64,000 bases of DNA from Aquatica leii (taxonomy: Eukaryota > Arthropoda > Insecta > Coleoptera > Lampyridae). The translations under genes were made by a program, and so were the position numbers. The first letter of the stretch is position 1. Each line of letters starts with the position of its first letter. A model generated the notes under the pieces. It had not been told where the DNA came from. It did not search any database and worked only from the letters and a program-made list of their open reading frames with translations. The stretch lies in contig CM069435.1 of NCBI GenBank assembly GCA_035610365.1, positions 5,048,001 through 5,112,000 on the forward strand, given 5' to 3'. Of the stretch, positions 35,901 to 46,104 are shown piece by piece.

Positions 35901-38900
35901 AAGCGAAAGGATAAATATTCCCAATGGCTAATAAAGTTTAATATGTGATTATATACGACTTTTCTTACTGTAACATATATACGATAAAGTTTTAGATGCA
36001 CAAGTTATTTGTTGAATTTACATACCTCAAGCCTTAGGGAAAAAATAAAAATAAAAAAAACTCAAAATAAAATAAAAATTAAAAAATACATTCTGATTAA
36101 AATAAAAATAAGAAAAATTCCAAATTAAAAAAAAACAAAAAAATTAAAAAAAATCGAAATAAAATAAATTTAAAAAAAAATTAATTCTAAATAAAATAAA
36201 AATAAAAAAAATTCAAAATAAAATAAAATAAAAAAAATCAATCTTCTTTTTGGGCTTTGGCCATAGCCCTTGTAGTAGGCCGGCCTCTTGAAGATGGTGG
36301 CGGCGAGGGCAAATGCGCCTCCCGCGCTTTCTTCTCTTTTTTAAGAGCATGCATCTTTGCTGCATGCTCTTTTTGGCGTATCTTCTTTGCCAACCTCTCA
36401 TTTCGGGCTATGGCCAATCTTTCGAAAATACGACTCCGAAAATACGATAAAGTTTTAGATGCACAAGTTATTTGTTGAATTTCTTCTCTTTTTTAAGAGC
36501 ATGCATCTTTGCTGCATGCTCTTTTTGGCGTATCTTTTTTGCCAGCCTCTCATTTCGCGCTATGGCCAATCTTTCGAAAATAGAAAAAAATATTTAAAAA
36601 AATTAAATTATTTAAAATTTGTGTTCATGTCTAAGCAAATCCGGTTTCAAAATATTTATACGCTTGTTAGCTTTTGTAAGCTTTTATAGAAACTGTGTCA
36701 ATAGTAAGTACGACGTAATGTCCATGCTTATAATTGGTGGTACTTTTTTCATCCCATATTTTAAATCGGCTGACATTAATTAAGCGAAAGGATAAATATT
36801 CCCAATGGCTAATAAAGTTCAATATGTGATTACATACGACTTTTCTTACTGTAACATAGATACGATAAAGTTTTAGATGCACAAGTTATTTGTTGAATTT
36901 ACATACCTCAAGCCTTAGGGAAAAAATAAAAATAAAAAAAACTCAAAATAAAATAAAAATTAAAAAAAAAATACATTCTGATTAAAATAAAAATAAGAAA
37001 AATTCCAAATTAAAAAAAACAAAAAAAAAATTAAAAAAAATCGCTACGGTTTCTTTGCTTTGGCCATAGCCCTCGTTATCGGCCGGCCTCTTGGAGATGC
37101 ATGCGGGGAGGGCAAATGCGCCTCTCGCGCTTTCTTCTCTTTTTTAAGAGCATGCATCTTTGCTGCATGCTCTTTTTGGCGTATCTTCTTTGCCAGCCTC
37201 TCATTTAGGGCTATGGCCAATCTTTCGAAAATACGACTCCGAAAATACGATAAAGTTTTAGATGCACAAGTTATTTGTTGAATTTCTTCTCTTTTTTAAG
37301 AGCATGCATCTTTGCTGCATGCTCTTTTTGGCGTATCTTCTTTGCCAGCCTCTCATTTCGGGCTATGGCCAATCTTTCGAAAATAGAAAAAAATATTTAA
37401 AAAAATTAAATTATTTAAAATTTGTGTTCATGACTAAGCAAATCCGGTTTCAAAATATTTATACGCTTGTTAGCTTTTGTAAGCTTTTATAGAAACTGTG
37501 TCAATAGTAAGTACGACGTAATGTCCATGCTTATAATTGGTGGTACTTTTTTCATCCCATATTTTAAATCGGCTGACATTAATTAAGCGAAAGGATAAAT
37601 ATTCCCAATGGCTAATAAAGTTCAATATGTGATTACATACGACTTTTCTTACTGTAACATAGATACGATAAAGTTTTAGATGCACAAGTTATTTGTTGAA
37701 TTTACATACCTCAAGCCTTAGGGAAAAAATAAAAATAAAAAAAACTCAAAATAAAATAAAAATTAAAAAAAAATACATTCTGATTAAAATAAAAATAAGA
37801 AAAATTCCAAATTAAAAAAAACAAAAAAAAATTAAAAAAAATCGCTACGGTTTCTTTGCTTTGGCCATAGCCCTCGTTATCGGCCGGCCTCTTGGAGATG
37901 CATGCGGGGAGGGCAAATGCGCCTCTCGCGCTTTCTTCTCTTTTTTAAGAGCATGCATCTTTGCTGCATGCTCTTTTTGGCGTATCTTCTTTGCCAGCCT
38001 CTCATTTCGGGCTATGGCCAATCTTTCGAAAATACGACTCCGAAAATACGATAAAGTTTTAGATGCACAAGTTATTTGTTGAATTTCTTCTCTTTTTTAA
38101 GAGCATGCATCTTTGCTGCATGCTCTTTTTGGCGTATCTTCTTTGCCAGCCTCTCATTTCGGGCTATGGCCAATCTTTCGAAAATAGAAAAAAATATTTA
38201 AAAAAATTAAATTATTTAAAATTTGTGTTCATGACTAAGCAAATCCGGTTTCAAAATATTTATACGCTTGTTAGCTTTTGTAAGCTTTTATAGAAACTGT
38301 GTCAATAGTAAGTACGACGTAATGTCCATGCTTATAATTGGTGGTACTTTTTCATCCCATATTTTAAATCGGCTGACATTAATTAAGCGAAAGGATAAAT
38401 ATTCCCAATGGCTAATAAAGTTCAATATGTGATTACATACGACTTTTCTTACTGTAACATAGATACGATAAAGTTTTAGATGCACAAGTTATTTGTTGAA
38501 TTTACATACCTCAAGCCTTAGGGAAAAAATAAAAATAAAAACTCAAAATAAAATAAAAATTAAAAAAATACATTCTGATTAAAATAAAAATAAGAAAAAT
38601 TCCAAATTAAAAAAACAAAAAAATTAAAAAAATCGCTACGGTTTCTTTGCTTTGGCCATAGCCCTCGTTATCGGCCGGCCTCTTGGAGATGCATGCAGGG
38701 AGGGCAAATGCGCCTCTCGCGCTTTCTTCTCTTTTTAAGAGCATGCATCTTTGCTGCATGCTCTTTTGCCGTATCTTCTTTGCCAGCCTCTCATTTCGGG
38801 CTATGGCCAATCTTTCGAAAATACGACTCCGAAAATACGATAAAGTTTTAGATGCACAAGTTATTTGTTGAATTTCTTCTCTTTTTTAAGAGCATGCATC

Positions 38901-40061
38901 TTTGCTGCATGCTCTTTTTGGCGTATCTTCTTTGCCAGCCTCTCATTTCGGGCTATGGCCAATCTTTCGAAAATAGAAAAAAATATTTAAAAAAATTAAA
39001 TTATTTAAAATTTGTGTTCATGTCTAAGCAAATCCGGTTTCAAAATATTTATACGCTTGTTAGCTTTTGTAAGCTTTTATAGAAACTGTGTCAATAGTAA
39101 GTACGACGTAATGTCCATGCTTATAAATGTTGGTACTTTTTTCATCCCATATTTTAAATCGGTTCACATTAATTAAGCGAGAGTATAAATATTCTCAATG
39201 GCTAATAAAGTTCAATGTGTGATTACATACGACTTTTCTTACTGTAACATAGATACGATAAAGTTTTAGATGCACAAGTTATTTGTTGAATTTACATACC
39301 TCAAGCCTTATGGACAAAATAAAAATAAAAAAAACTCGAAATAAAATAAATTTAAAAAAAAATTAATTCTAAATAAAATAAAAATAAAAAAAATTCAAAA
39401 TAAAATAAAATAAAAAAAATTCAATCTTCTTTTTGGGCTTTGGCCATAGCCCTTGTAGTAGGCCGGCCTCTTGAAGATGGTGGCGGCGAGGGCAAATGCG
39501 CCTCCCGCGCTTTCTTCTCTTTTTTAAGAGCATGCATCTTTGCTGCATGCTCTTTTTGGCGTATCTTCTTTGCCAGCCTCTCATTTCGGGCTATGGCCAA
39601 TCTTTCGAAAATAGAAAAAAATATTAAAAAAAATTAAATTTTTTAAAATTTGTGTTCATGTCTAAGCAAATCCGGTTTCAAAATATTTATACGCTTGTTA
39701 GCTTTTGTAAGCTTTTATAGAAACTATGTGTCAATACTAAGTACGACGTAATGTCCATGCTTATAATTGGTTGTACTTTTTTCATCCCATATTTTAAATC
39801 GGTTCACATTAATTAAGCGAGAGTATAAATATTCTCAATGGCTAATAAAGTTCAATATGTGATTACATACGACTTTTCTTACTGTAACATAGATACGATA
39901 AAGTTTCAGATGCACAAGTTATTTGTTGAATTTACATACCTCAAGCCTTATGGACAAAATAAAAATAAAAGAAACTCGAAATAAAATAAATTTAAAAAAA
40001 AAATTAATTCTAAATAAAATAAAAATAAAAAAAATTCAAAATAAAATAAAATAAAAAAAAA

Positions 40062-40246
40062 TCAATCTTCTTTTTGGGCTTTGGCTATAGTCCTTGTAGT
40101 AGGCCGGCCTCTTGAAGATGGTGGCGGCGAGGGCAAATGCGCCTCCCGCGCTTTCTTATTTTTTTTAAGAGCATGCATCTTTGCTGCATGCTCTTTTTGC
40201 CGTATCTTCTTTGCCAGCCTCTCATTTCGGGCTATGGCCAATCTTT
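40062..40246 (-). CDS. Array B last exon, acceptor intact (unit 9)
   Basis: Acceptor CTATTTTAG, phase-1 entry (ERLAIARNERLAKK), 185 nt to a TGA stop after the AQKED end. The frame is open throughout. It has the long-unit spacer, which lacks the selector sequence of the short-unit part, so it should not be chosen by the same RNA pairing. Basic residues dominate (LAKKIRQKEHAAKMHALK). Confidence 0.55.
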
Positions 40247-40704
40247 CTAAAATAGAAAAAAATATTTAAAAAAACTAAATTATTTAAAATTTGTGTTCAT
40301 GTCTAAGCAAATCCGGTTTCAAAATATTTATACGCTTGTTAGCTTTTGTAAGCTTTTATAGAAACTGTGTGTCAATACTAAATACGACGTAATGTCCATG
40401 CTTATAATTGGTAGTACTTTTTTCATCCCATATTTTGAATCGGCTGACATTAAACTAAGCGAAAGGATAAATATTCTCAATGGCTAATAAAGTTCAATAT
40501 GTATTACATACATAGACTTTTCTTACTGTAACATAGATACGATAAAGTTTCAGATGCACAAGTTATTTGTTGAATTTACATACCTCAAGCCTTATGGACA
40601 AAATAAAAATAAAAGAAACTCGAAATAAAATAAATTTAAAAAAAAATTAATTCTAAATGAAATAAAAATAAAAAAAATTGAAAATAAAATAAAATAAAAA
40701 AAAA

Positions 40705-40889
40705 TTAATCTTCTTTTTGGGCTTTGGCCATAGCCCTTGTAGTAGGCCGGCCTCTTGAAGATGGTGGCGGCGAGAGCAAATGCGCCTCCCGCGCTTTCTT
40801 CTCTTTTTTAAGAGCATGCACCTTTGCTGCATGCTCTTTTTGCCGTATCTTCTTTGCCAGCTTCTCATTTCGGGCTATGGCCAATCTTT
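40705..40889 (-). CDS. Array B last exon, acceptor intact (unit 8)
   Basis: Acceptor CTATTTTAG, 185 nt, open, ending AMAKAQKED and TAA. It differs from unit 9 at a few residues (NEKLAKK, AAKVHALK). The upstream spacer is of the long-unit type without the selector block. With unit 9 it marks the boundary between acceptor-bearing and acceptor-less copies. Confidence 0.55.
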
Positions 40890-41331
40890 CTAAAATAGAA
40901 AAAAATATTTAAAAAAATTAAATTATTTAAAATTTGTGTTCATGTCTAAGCAAATCCGGTTTCAAAATATTTATACGCTTGTTAGCTTTTGTAAGCTTTT
41001 ATAGAAACTGTGTGTCAATACTAAATACGACGTAATGTCCATGCTTATAATTGGTGGTACTTTTTTCATCCCATATTTTGAATCGGCTGACATTAAACTA
41101 AGCGAAAGGATAAATATTCTCAATGGCTAATAAAGTTCAATATGTGATTACATACGACTTTTCTTACTGTAACATAGATACGATAAAGTTTTAGATGCAC
41201 AAGTTATTTGTTGAATTTAAGTACCTCAAGCCTTATGGACAAAATAAAAATAAAATAAATTTAAAAAAAAATCAATTCTAATAAAATAAAAAAATAAAAA
41301 ATAAAAATAAAAATCACAAAATTAAAATCTA

Positions 41332-41513
41332 TTATTTCTCTCTATTTTTGGCCATAGCCCGCGTAATCCTCCTTCCTCTTATTGCCGGCGGAGGAGACGG
41401 CAAATCCGCCTCCTGCGCTTTTTTCTCTTGCTTTAGCAAGTGCATTCTTTGGCTATGGATTTTTTGCGCTTCTTTCTTTGCTATCCGCCGGCTGCGCGCT
41501 ATGGCCATTCTTT
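41332..41513 (-). CDS. Alternative last exon 7
   Basis: Acceptor TATTTTAG, phase 1, 182 nt. It begins ERMAIARSRRIAKKEAQKIH, has LPSPPPAIRGRRITRAMAK in its second half, and ends NREK before the TAA stop. It is the most diverged of the seven in the middle (IHSQRMHLLKQEKKAQEAD). Its selector (41590-41652) matches the docking core exactly over 19 nt, 77 nt upstream of the exon. Confidence 0.65.
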
Positions 41514-41589
41514 CTAAAATAAAAAAAGGATTAAAAAAAATTAAATTATTTAAAATTGAATTTTTACTTTTACAAGAGTAGTAACTCGC

Positions 41590-41652
41590 CACTTGAGATT
41601 AAATTGACCTAATTAATTTAATCGGACCAATTAATCGACCTAATTTTGCGAG
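41590..41652 (-). promoter_or_regulatory. Selector sequence of last exon 7
   Basis: On the plus strand it starts cacttgagattaaattgac, an exact inverted match to docking positions 46891-46909. It continues with cctaattaatttaatcgga and ends near tttgcgag. Confidence 0.7.
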
Positions 41653-41753
41653 TTTTTATAGCCTTATGGACAAAATAAAAATAAAATAAATTAAAAAAAA
41701 ATCAATTTTAAATAAATAAAAAATAAAAATTAAAATAACAAAATAAAAATAAA

Positions 41754-41938
41754 CTATTCCTTTTCTCCAGCCTTTGCCATAGCCCGCGTAATCCGCCTTC
41801 CTCTTATGGCCGGCGGAGGCGACGGCAAATGCGCCTCCCGCGCTTTTTTCTCTCGTTTCAACTCGTGCATTTTCCGGCTGTGTTCTATTTGCCTTTGTTT
41901 CTTCGCCATCCGCCGGCTGCGGGCTATGGCCATTCTTT
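41754..41938 (-). CDS. Alternative last exon 6
   Basis: Acceptor CTTATTTCAG, phase 1, 185 nt, open. ERMAIARSRRMAKKQRQIEH, then SRKMHELKREKKAREAHLPS, then PPPAIRGRRITRAMAKAGEK, E and stop. The product end is strongly basic, with RRMAKKQR-type clusters that could act as a nuclear signal (inference). Confidence 0.65.
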
Positions 41939-42014
41939 CTGAAATAAGAAAAGTATTAAAAAAAATTAAATTATTTAAAATTGAATTTTTACTTTTACAA
42001 GAGTAGTAACTAGC

Positions 42015-42077
42015 CACTTGAGATTAAAATGACCTAATTAATTTAATCGGACCAATTAATCGACCTAATTTCGCGAG
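42015..42077 (-). promoter_or_regulatory. Selector sequence of last exon 6
   Basis: The core on the plus strand is cacttgagattaaaatgac, with one mismatch to the docking complement. It lies 77 nt upstream of the exon in the transcript. Confidence 0.65.
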
Positions 42078-42193
42078 TTTTTATAGCCTTATGGACAAAA
42101 TAAAAATAAAATAAATTTAAAAAAAAATCAATTTTAAATAAATAAAAAATAAAAATCAAAATAACAAAATAAAAATAATTTGAAAAAAAATAA

Positions 42194-42378
42194 CTACTGC
42201 TCCTCTGCAGCCTTGGACATAGGCCGCGTAATCCGCCTTCCTCTTATGGCCGGCGGAGGCGACGGCAAATGCGCCTCCCGCGCTTTTTTCTCTCTTTTCA
42301 GCTCGTGCATTTTCCGGCTGTGTTCTATTTGCCGTTGTTTCTTCGCCATCCGCCGGCTGCGGGCTATGGCCATTCTTT
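42194..42378 (-). CDS. Alternative last exon 5
   Basis: Acceptor TTATTTTAG, phase 1, 185 nt, open. It shares the MAKKQRQIEHSRKMHELKRE core but ends RRITRPMSKAAEEQ, so the usual TRAMAK is TRPMSK and the end is more acidic. Exon 2 shares this ending, suggesting a common origin or conversion. Confidence 0.65.
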
Positions 42379-42453
42379 CTAAAATAAAAAAAGTATTAAA
42401 AAAATTAGATTATTTAAAATTGAATTTTTACTTTTACAAGAGTAGTAACTCGC

Positions 42454-42516
42454 CACTTGAGATTAAAATGACCTAATTAATTTAATCGGACCAATTAATC
42501 GACCTAATTTCGCGAG
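42454..42516 (-). promoter_or_regulatory. Selector sequence of last exon 5
   Basis: Core cacttgagattaaaatgac (one mismatch), 76 nt upstream of the acceptor. The full block runs to cgcgag at 42516. Confidence 0.65.
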
Positions 42517-42618
42517 TTTTTATAGCCTTATGGACAAAATAAAAATAAAATAAATTTTAAAAAAAATCAATTTTAAATAAATAAAAAATAAAAATTAAAA
42601 TAACAAAATAAAAATAAA

Positions 42619-42803
42619 CTATTCCTTTTCTCCAGCCTTTGCCATAGCCCGCGTAATCCGCCTTCCTCTTATGGCCGGCGGAGGCGACGGCAAATGCGCC
42701 TCCCGCGCTTTTTTCTCTCGTTTCAGCTCGTGCATTTTCCGGCTGTGTTCTATTTCCCGTTGTTTCTTCGCCATCCGCCGGCTGCGGGCTATGCCCATTC
42801 TTT
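42619..42803 (-). CDS. Alternative last exon 4
   Basis: Acceptor TTATTTTAG, phase 1, 185 nt, open. It begins ERMGIARSRRMAKKQREIEH (Gly instead of Ala at position 4) and ends ITRAMAKAGEKE. It is nearly the same as exon 6 otherwise. Confidence 0.65.
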
Positions 42804-42879
42804 CTAAAATAAAAAAAGTATTAAAAAAAATTAAATTATTTAAAATTGAATTTTTACTTTTACAAGAGTAGTAACTCGC

Positions 42880-42942
42880 CACTTGAGATTAAATTGGCCT
42901 AATTAATTTAATCGGACCAATTAATCGACCTTATTTCGCGAG
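42880..42942 (-). promoter_or_regulatory. Selector sequence of last exon 4
   Basis: Core cacttgagattaaattggc, with one difference at the end from the docking complement. It lies 77 nt upstream of the acceptor. Confidence 0.65.
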
Positions 42943-43046
42943 TTTTTATAGCCTTATGGACAAAATAAAAATAAAATAAATTTAAAAAAAAATCAATTCT
43001 AATAAAAATAAATAAAAAATAAAAATAAAAATTATAAAATAAAAAC

Positions 43047-43237
43047 TTATTCTTTCGCATTCGCTATATCCTTTGCCATAGCCCGCGTTATCCTCCTTCC
43101 TCTTATTGCCGGCGGAGGCGACGGCAAATGTGCCTCTTGCGCTTTTTTATCTCTTTTCAGAGCGTGCATTTTTTGGCTGTGCTCTATCCGCCATTGCTTT
43201 TTCGCCATCCGCCGGCTGCGGGCTATGGCCATTCTCT
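43047..43237 (-). CDS. Alternative last exon 3
   Basis: Acceptor TTATTTCAG followed by AGAGAATGG, phase 1, 191 nt, open. It has the longest tail of the set, TRAMAKDIANAKE, and a distinct middle, KKQWRIEHSQKMHALKRDKK. Every length difference from its neighbours is a multiple of three, as expected if the frame is under constraint. Confidence 0.65.
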
Positions 43238-43314
43238 CTGAAATAAAAAAAGTATTAAAAAAAATTAAATTATTTAAAATTGAATTTTTACTTTTACAAG
43301 AGTAGTAACTCGCC

Positions 43315-43377
43315 ACTTGAGATTAAAATGACCTAATTAATTTAATCGGACTAATTAATCGACCTAATTTCGCGAGT
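43315..43377 (-). promoter_or_regulatory. Selector sequence of last exon 3
   Basis: Core cacttgagattaaaatgac (one mismatch), 78 nt upstream of the acceptor. An actaattaat variant occurs in place of accaattaat. Confidence 0.65.
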
Positions 43378-43490
43378 TTTTATAGCCTTATGGACAAAAT
43401 AAAAATAAAATAAATTTTAAAAAAAATCAATTTTAAATAAATAAAAAATAAAAATCAAAATAACAAAATAAAAATAATTTGAAAAAATAA

Positions 43491-43674
43491 CTACTGCTCT
43501 TCTGCAGCCTTGGACATAGGCCGCGTAATCCGCCTTCCTCTTATGGCCGGCGGAGGCGACGGCAAATGCGCCTCCCGCGCTTTTTCTCTCGTTTCAGCTC
43601 GTACATTTTCCGGCTGTGTTCTATTTGCCGTTGTTTCTTCGCCATCCGCCGGCTGCGGGCTATGGCCATTCTTT
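43491..43674 (-). pseudogene. Alternative last exon 2, one-base deletion
   Basis: Acceptor TATTTTAG is intact and the exon ends with the PMSKAAEEQ version, but it is 184 nt, one base short. A run of T on the plus strand near 43580 has five instead of six, which shifts the frame after KREK. This could be a real break or a homopolymer error in the assembly. Confidence 0.6.
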
Positions 43675-43746
43675 CTAAAATAAAAAGTATTAAAAAAATT
43701 AAATTATTTAAAATTGAATTTTTACTTTACAAGAGTAGTAACTCGC

Positions 43747-43809
43747 CACTTGAGATTAAATTGACTTAATTAATTTAATCGGACCAATTAATCGACCTAA
43801 TTTCGCGAG
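43747..43809 (-). promoter_or_regulatory. Selector sequence of last exon 2
   Basis: The core is the exact 19-nt cacttgagattaaattgac, 73 nt upstream of the acceptor. Confidence 0.65.
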
Positions 43810-43912
43810 TTTTTATAGCCTTATGGACAAAATAAAAATAAAATAAATTTAAAAAAAAATCAATTTTAAATAAAATAAAAATAATTTAAAATAAAATAAA
43901 ATTAAATTAAAA

Positions 43913-44097
43913 CTATTGCTCCTTTGCGGCCTTGGCCATAGCCCTCGTAGTTGGCCGGCCTCTTACAGATGGCGGAGGCGAAGGCAAATGCGCCTCCCGC
44001 GCTTTCTTTTCTCGTTTCATTGCGTGCATTTTCTTGCTGTGCTCCAGCTGCCGTTGCTTCTTGGCCAGCCTACTACTACGGGCTATGGCTATTCTTT
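43913..44097 (-). CDS. Alternative last exon 1 (first after the 46.97-kb microexon)
   Basis: Acceptor TTTATTTTAG, phase 1, 185 nt, open. ERIAIARSSRLAKKQRQLEH, then SKKMHAMKREKKAREAHLPS, and the ending TTRAMAKAAKEQ before TAG. It combines RGRPTTRAMAK, as in the long-unit copies, with the short-unit spacer, so it is intermediate between the two subfamilies. Its selector is split by the LTR-like insertion at 44215-46067. Confidence 0.65.
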
Positions 44098-44174
44098 CTA
44101 AAATAAAAAAAGTATTAAAAAAAAATTAAATTATTTAAAATTGAATTTTTACTTTTACAAGAGTAGTTCCTCGC

Positions 44175-44214
44175 CACTTGAGATTAAATTGACCTAATTA
44201 ATTTAATCGGACCA
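44175..44214 (-). promoter_or_regulatory. Selector of last exon 1, proximal half
   Basis: It contains the exact 19-nt core at 44175-44193, 78 nt upstream of the acceptor. The distal half (accaattaatcgacc to cgcgag) has been pushed to 46068-46094 by the inserted element. Confidence 0.65.
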
Positions 44215-46067
44215 TGTTACATGCCAAAGTTAAAACAATGTCACTGCCTGAAATGAGGTAACATAAACGATGTTGTGCCGGTTGCTCAGTGGAGACGGGA
44301 TGGGTTATATTTAAACGTTTCGTGATTAAATTGGATCAACTTGACGAAAACACAAAATCGAAAAGTAATAATGTCGAAATCAAAGGGGCGCCAGGAAGGA
44401 GTAAAGCTTAATGGACTTCTGGCCCTTGCCAACCACAAGTCCGCTCCTGGAGGATACATCCTAAACGGACTTACCTTGATAGAGTGTATCTCACTAAAAT
44501 CTGTAATAAATTAATAAAGTTACACACGCGGAGGCCGACGGAATTAAAAGCTCTTTACATTTAACAATTTAAAATTTATTTGAACACAGAAAACAAAATG
44601 AATAAAATAATAAAATAATGGTATTGAAATTAACAAAATTAATCACACAAAACAGAAACAAAGAACGCAAAATGAATGTTTGAATAAATGCACAATACAA
44701 AACATAATAATAATAAAAAAAATAATATTGGTAAACCTTAATTACCAAAACAAAACAAAAATCACGGCCGTGTGCGCGTCGAAATTAATTAATTAATTAT
44801 AAAATCAAATAAACTTAATTACCTTAAAACTAATATAATACTTGAATCAAGAACTTATTCGGTCCCGTTTAACAAGTTTTAGCTCGGGATTAAGTCACCG
44901 TTCCGACAAATACGGACAATAATTAGTTACCTTATTGGTTTTGTTTCAATTCGAGACACTTGTAAATTTTACTTGAAATTCAAAGCTTTTAACACTTAAT
45001 CGCGTAAACAAAAATTTCACATATCAATAGACGGTGCAAAATAAATACCTTGAATTATTTGAAGTCGGGCTTTTGGTTAGCGTAGGCCAGCTGTCGTCGT
45101 CCGGAACCTCGATAGGGTACCAAATCCAGATGAGTAATTTACCAACGGAAGATTTATATTGATCCGCCCCCAAGGCGAAAGAGATGAGAATGCGAAACAA
45201 ACTCACGCACAAATTCACTTAACGATACATGCTAAATTAATTCGGAAAACAATGATCTCAATGAACCGTAACTACGAAAAGGAAAGTTTTGTTTTCCACT
45301 TAAAGAATCGCTGAACCATTTTCATTTACTTCCGCGGTAACTCTAAATTTACTACTAGAAAAGGTGAATTATCACCCGCGATAACTACATTTTGACGACT
45401 GTCAACCAACTAACTTCGGACTCTCTCTATTTACCAAAATCACATCTATATATCAACTTTTTTCGACTACCCTTTCCACAAAGGCTGTGTTCGAAACTTC
45501 AAGATAGAAAACGATCTCCTTAAGAAGTGCGATAAGGAAACAATCAGTCCCCATTACGTCATATTCATAGCATTTGGACACGGCATTTCGCTTATACGTG
45601 AAAATGTCAAATTGACAAAATATTATATTACAAGAATTTAAACTGCCTAATAAATTAAGATAATGACTTAATTTTCCACGTAATCTAAACGATTGGCACA
45701 AAGAAATCAAAGTACGACTGTACTGAGAATGCACTTGAACAAAGAACTTTTGAACCAAATATATTTAATTACGATTATATCTCAGAAGGGAAACATAAAT
45801 TACAACTGGAATTCTTAACAAACCAAGTGAAATATTCAATAAACAAAATCGCGAAATCAGATGATTCACGGCGTAACAAAATACAAAACTTTATCAACAA
45901 TTTAAATTGTAACTTTGAATTTAAAAACGTAAAATAACTTATTAAACTCAATCTAAAATCCTATTAAAACAAATTCAAAATACATTAAATGAAAATCGTC
46001 AATCCAAATACTGTGTCTGTTACCAAAAATTACTCAAACCACCAATCGTTTTCAAACGATGGTTACA
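44215..46067. mobile_element. 1,853-bp LTR-like insertion with ACCA target duplication
   Basis: It starts TGTTACATGCC and ends ATGGTTACA, with TG and CA at the ends. ACCA stands at both borders (44211-44214 and 46068-46071), and the array B spacer is continuous when the element is removed. It has no long reading frame; minus-strand frames of 64 and 101 codons are unconvincing. It fits a long solo LTR or a non-autonomous LTR element, but no reverse-transcriptase relative is visible here to confirm the family. Confidence 0.6.
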
Positions 46068-46104
46068 ACCAATTAATCGACCTAATTTCGCGAGTTTTTA
46101 TAGT

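Larger units (their letters stand above)
29941..41240 (-). repeat. Tandem array B, long-unit part (about 665-800 bp units)
   Basis: There are 15 full units and one truncated edge unit. Each holds a last exon (gctttggccatagccctcgt on the plus strand) and a spacer with aaatccggtttcaaaatatt, catcccatattttaaatcgg and tcttactgtaacatagatac. Thirteen full exons, starting near 30461, 31135, 31800, 32481, 33225, 34023, 34701, 35500, 36257, 37060, 37861, 38650 and 39440, have TTTTCGAAAG where the acceptor TTTTAG should be. Six units also contain a second half-exon joined by gaaaatacgataaagtttta (near 33.43, 34.92, 36.46, 37.26, 38.06 and 38.85 kb). The plus-strand frames beginning MAIALVIGRPLG are antisense shadows of the exon. 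Confidence 0.9.
41241..44214 (-). repeat. Tandem array B, short-unit part: seven units of about 430 bp
   Basis: Each unit contains one last exon of about 182-191 nt and a spacer with cctaattaatttaatcggac and tttttatagccttatggaca. All seven keep an acceptor AG (TTTTAG or TTTCAG). The exons are diverged from each other, unlike the homogenised long-unit copies. Each spacer carries a selector block complementary to the docking site at 46.84-46.92 kb. No AATAAA on the minus strand was seen within the units after the stops. Confidence 0.9.

Noticed and set aside
30097..38485. Minus-strand 71-codon frames MHLKLYRIYVTV... in the array B spacer
   Set aside because: They lie in the spacer, vary by frame-breaking changes, lack splice context and are preserved only because the units are homogenised.
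30461..40912. Plus-strand frames starting MAIALVIGRPLG or MRGGQ as genes
   Set aside because: They are antisense shadows of the last exon, whose minus-strand frame has acceptor, phase and stop that fit the gene model.
16728..44214. CRISPR arrays
   Set aside because: The repeats are hundreds of bases long with exon/intron content in a eukaryotic genome. There are no short direct repeats with unique spacers.
44465..44490. Exon-like 26-nt piece between TTATTACAG and GTAAGTCC inside the LTR-like element
   Set aside because: 26 nt is not a multiple of three and would break phase 1. It lies inside a later insertion.
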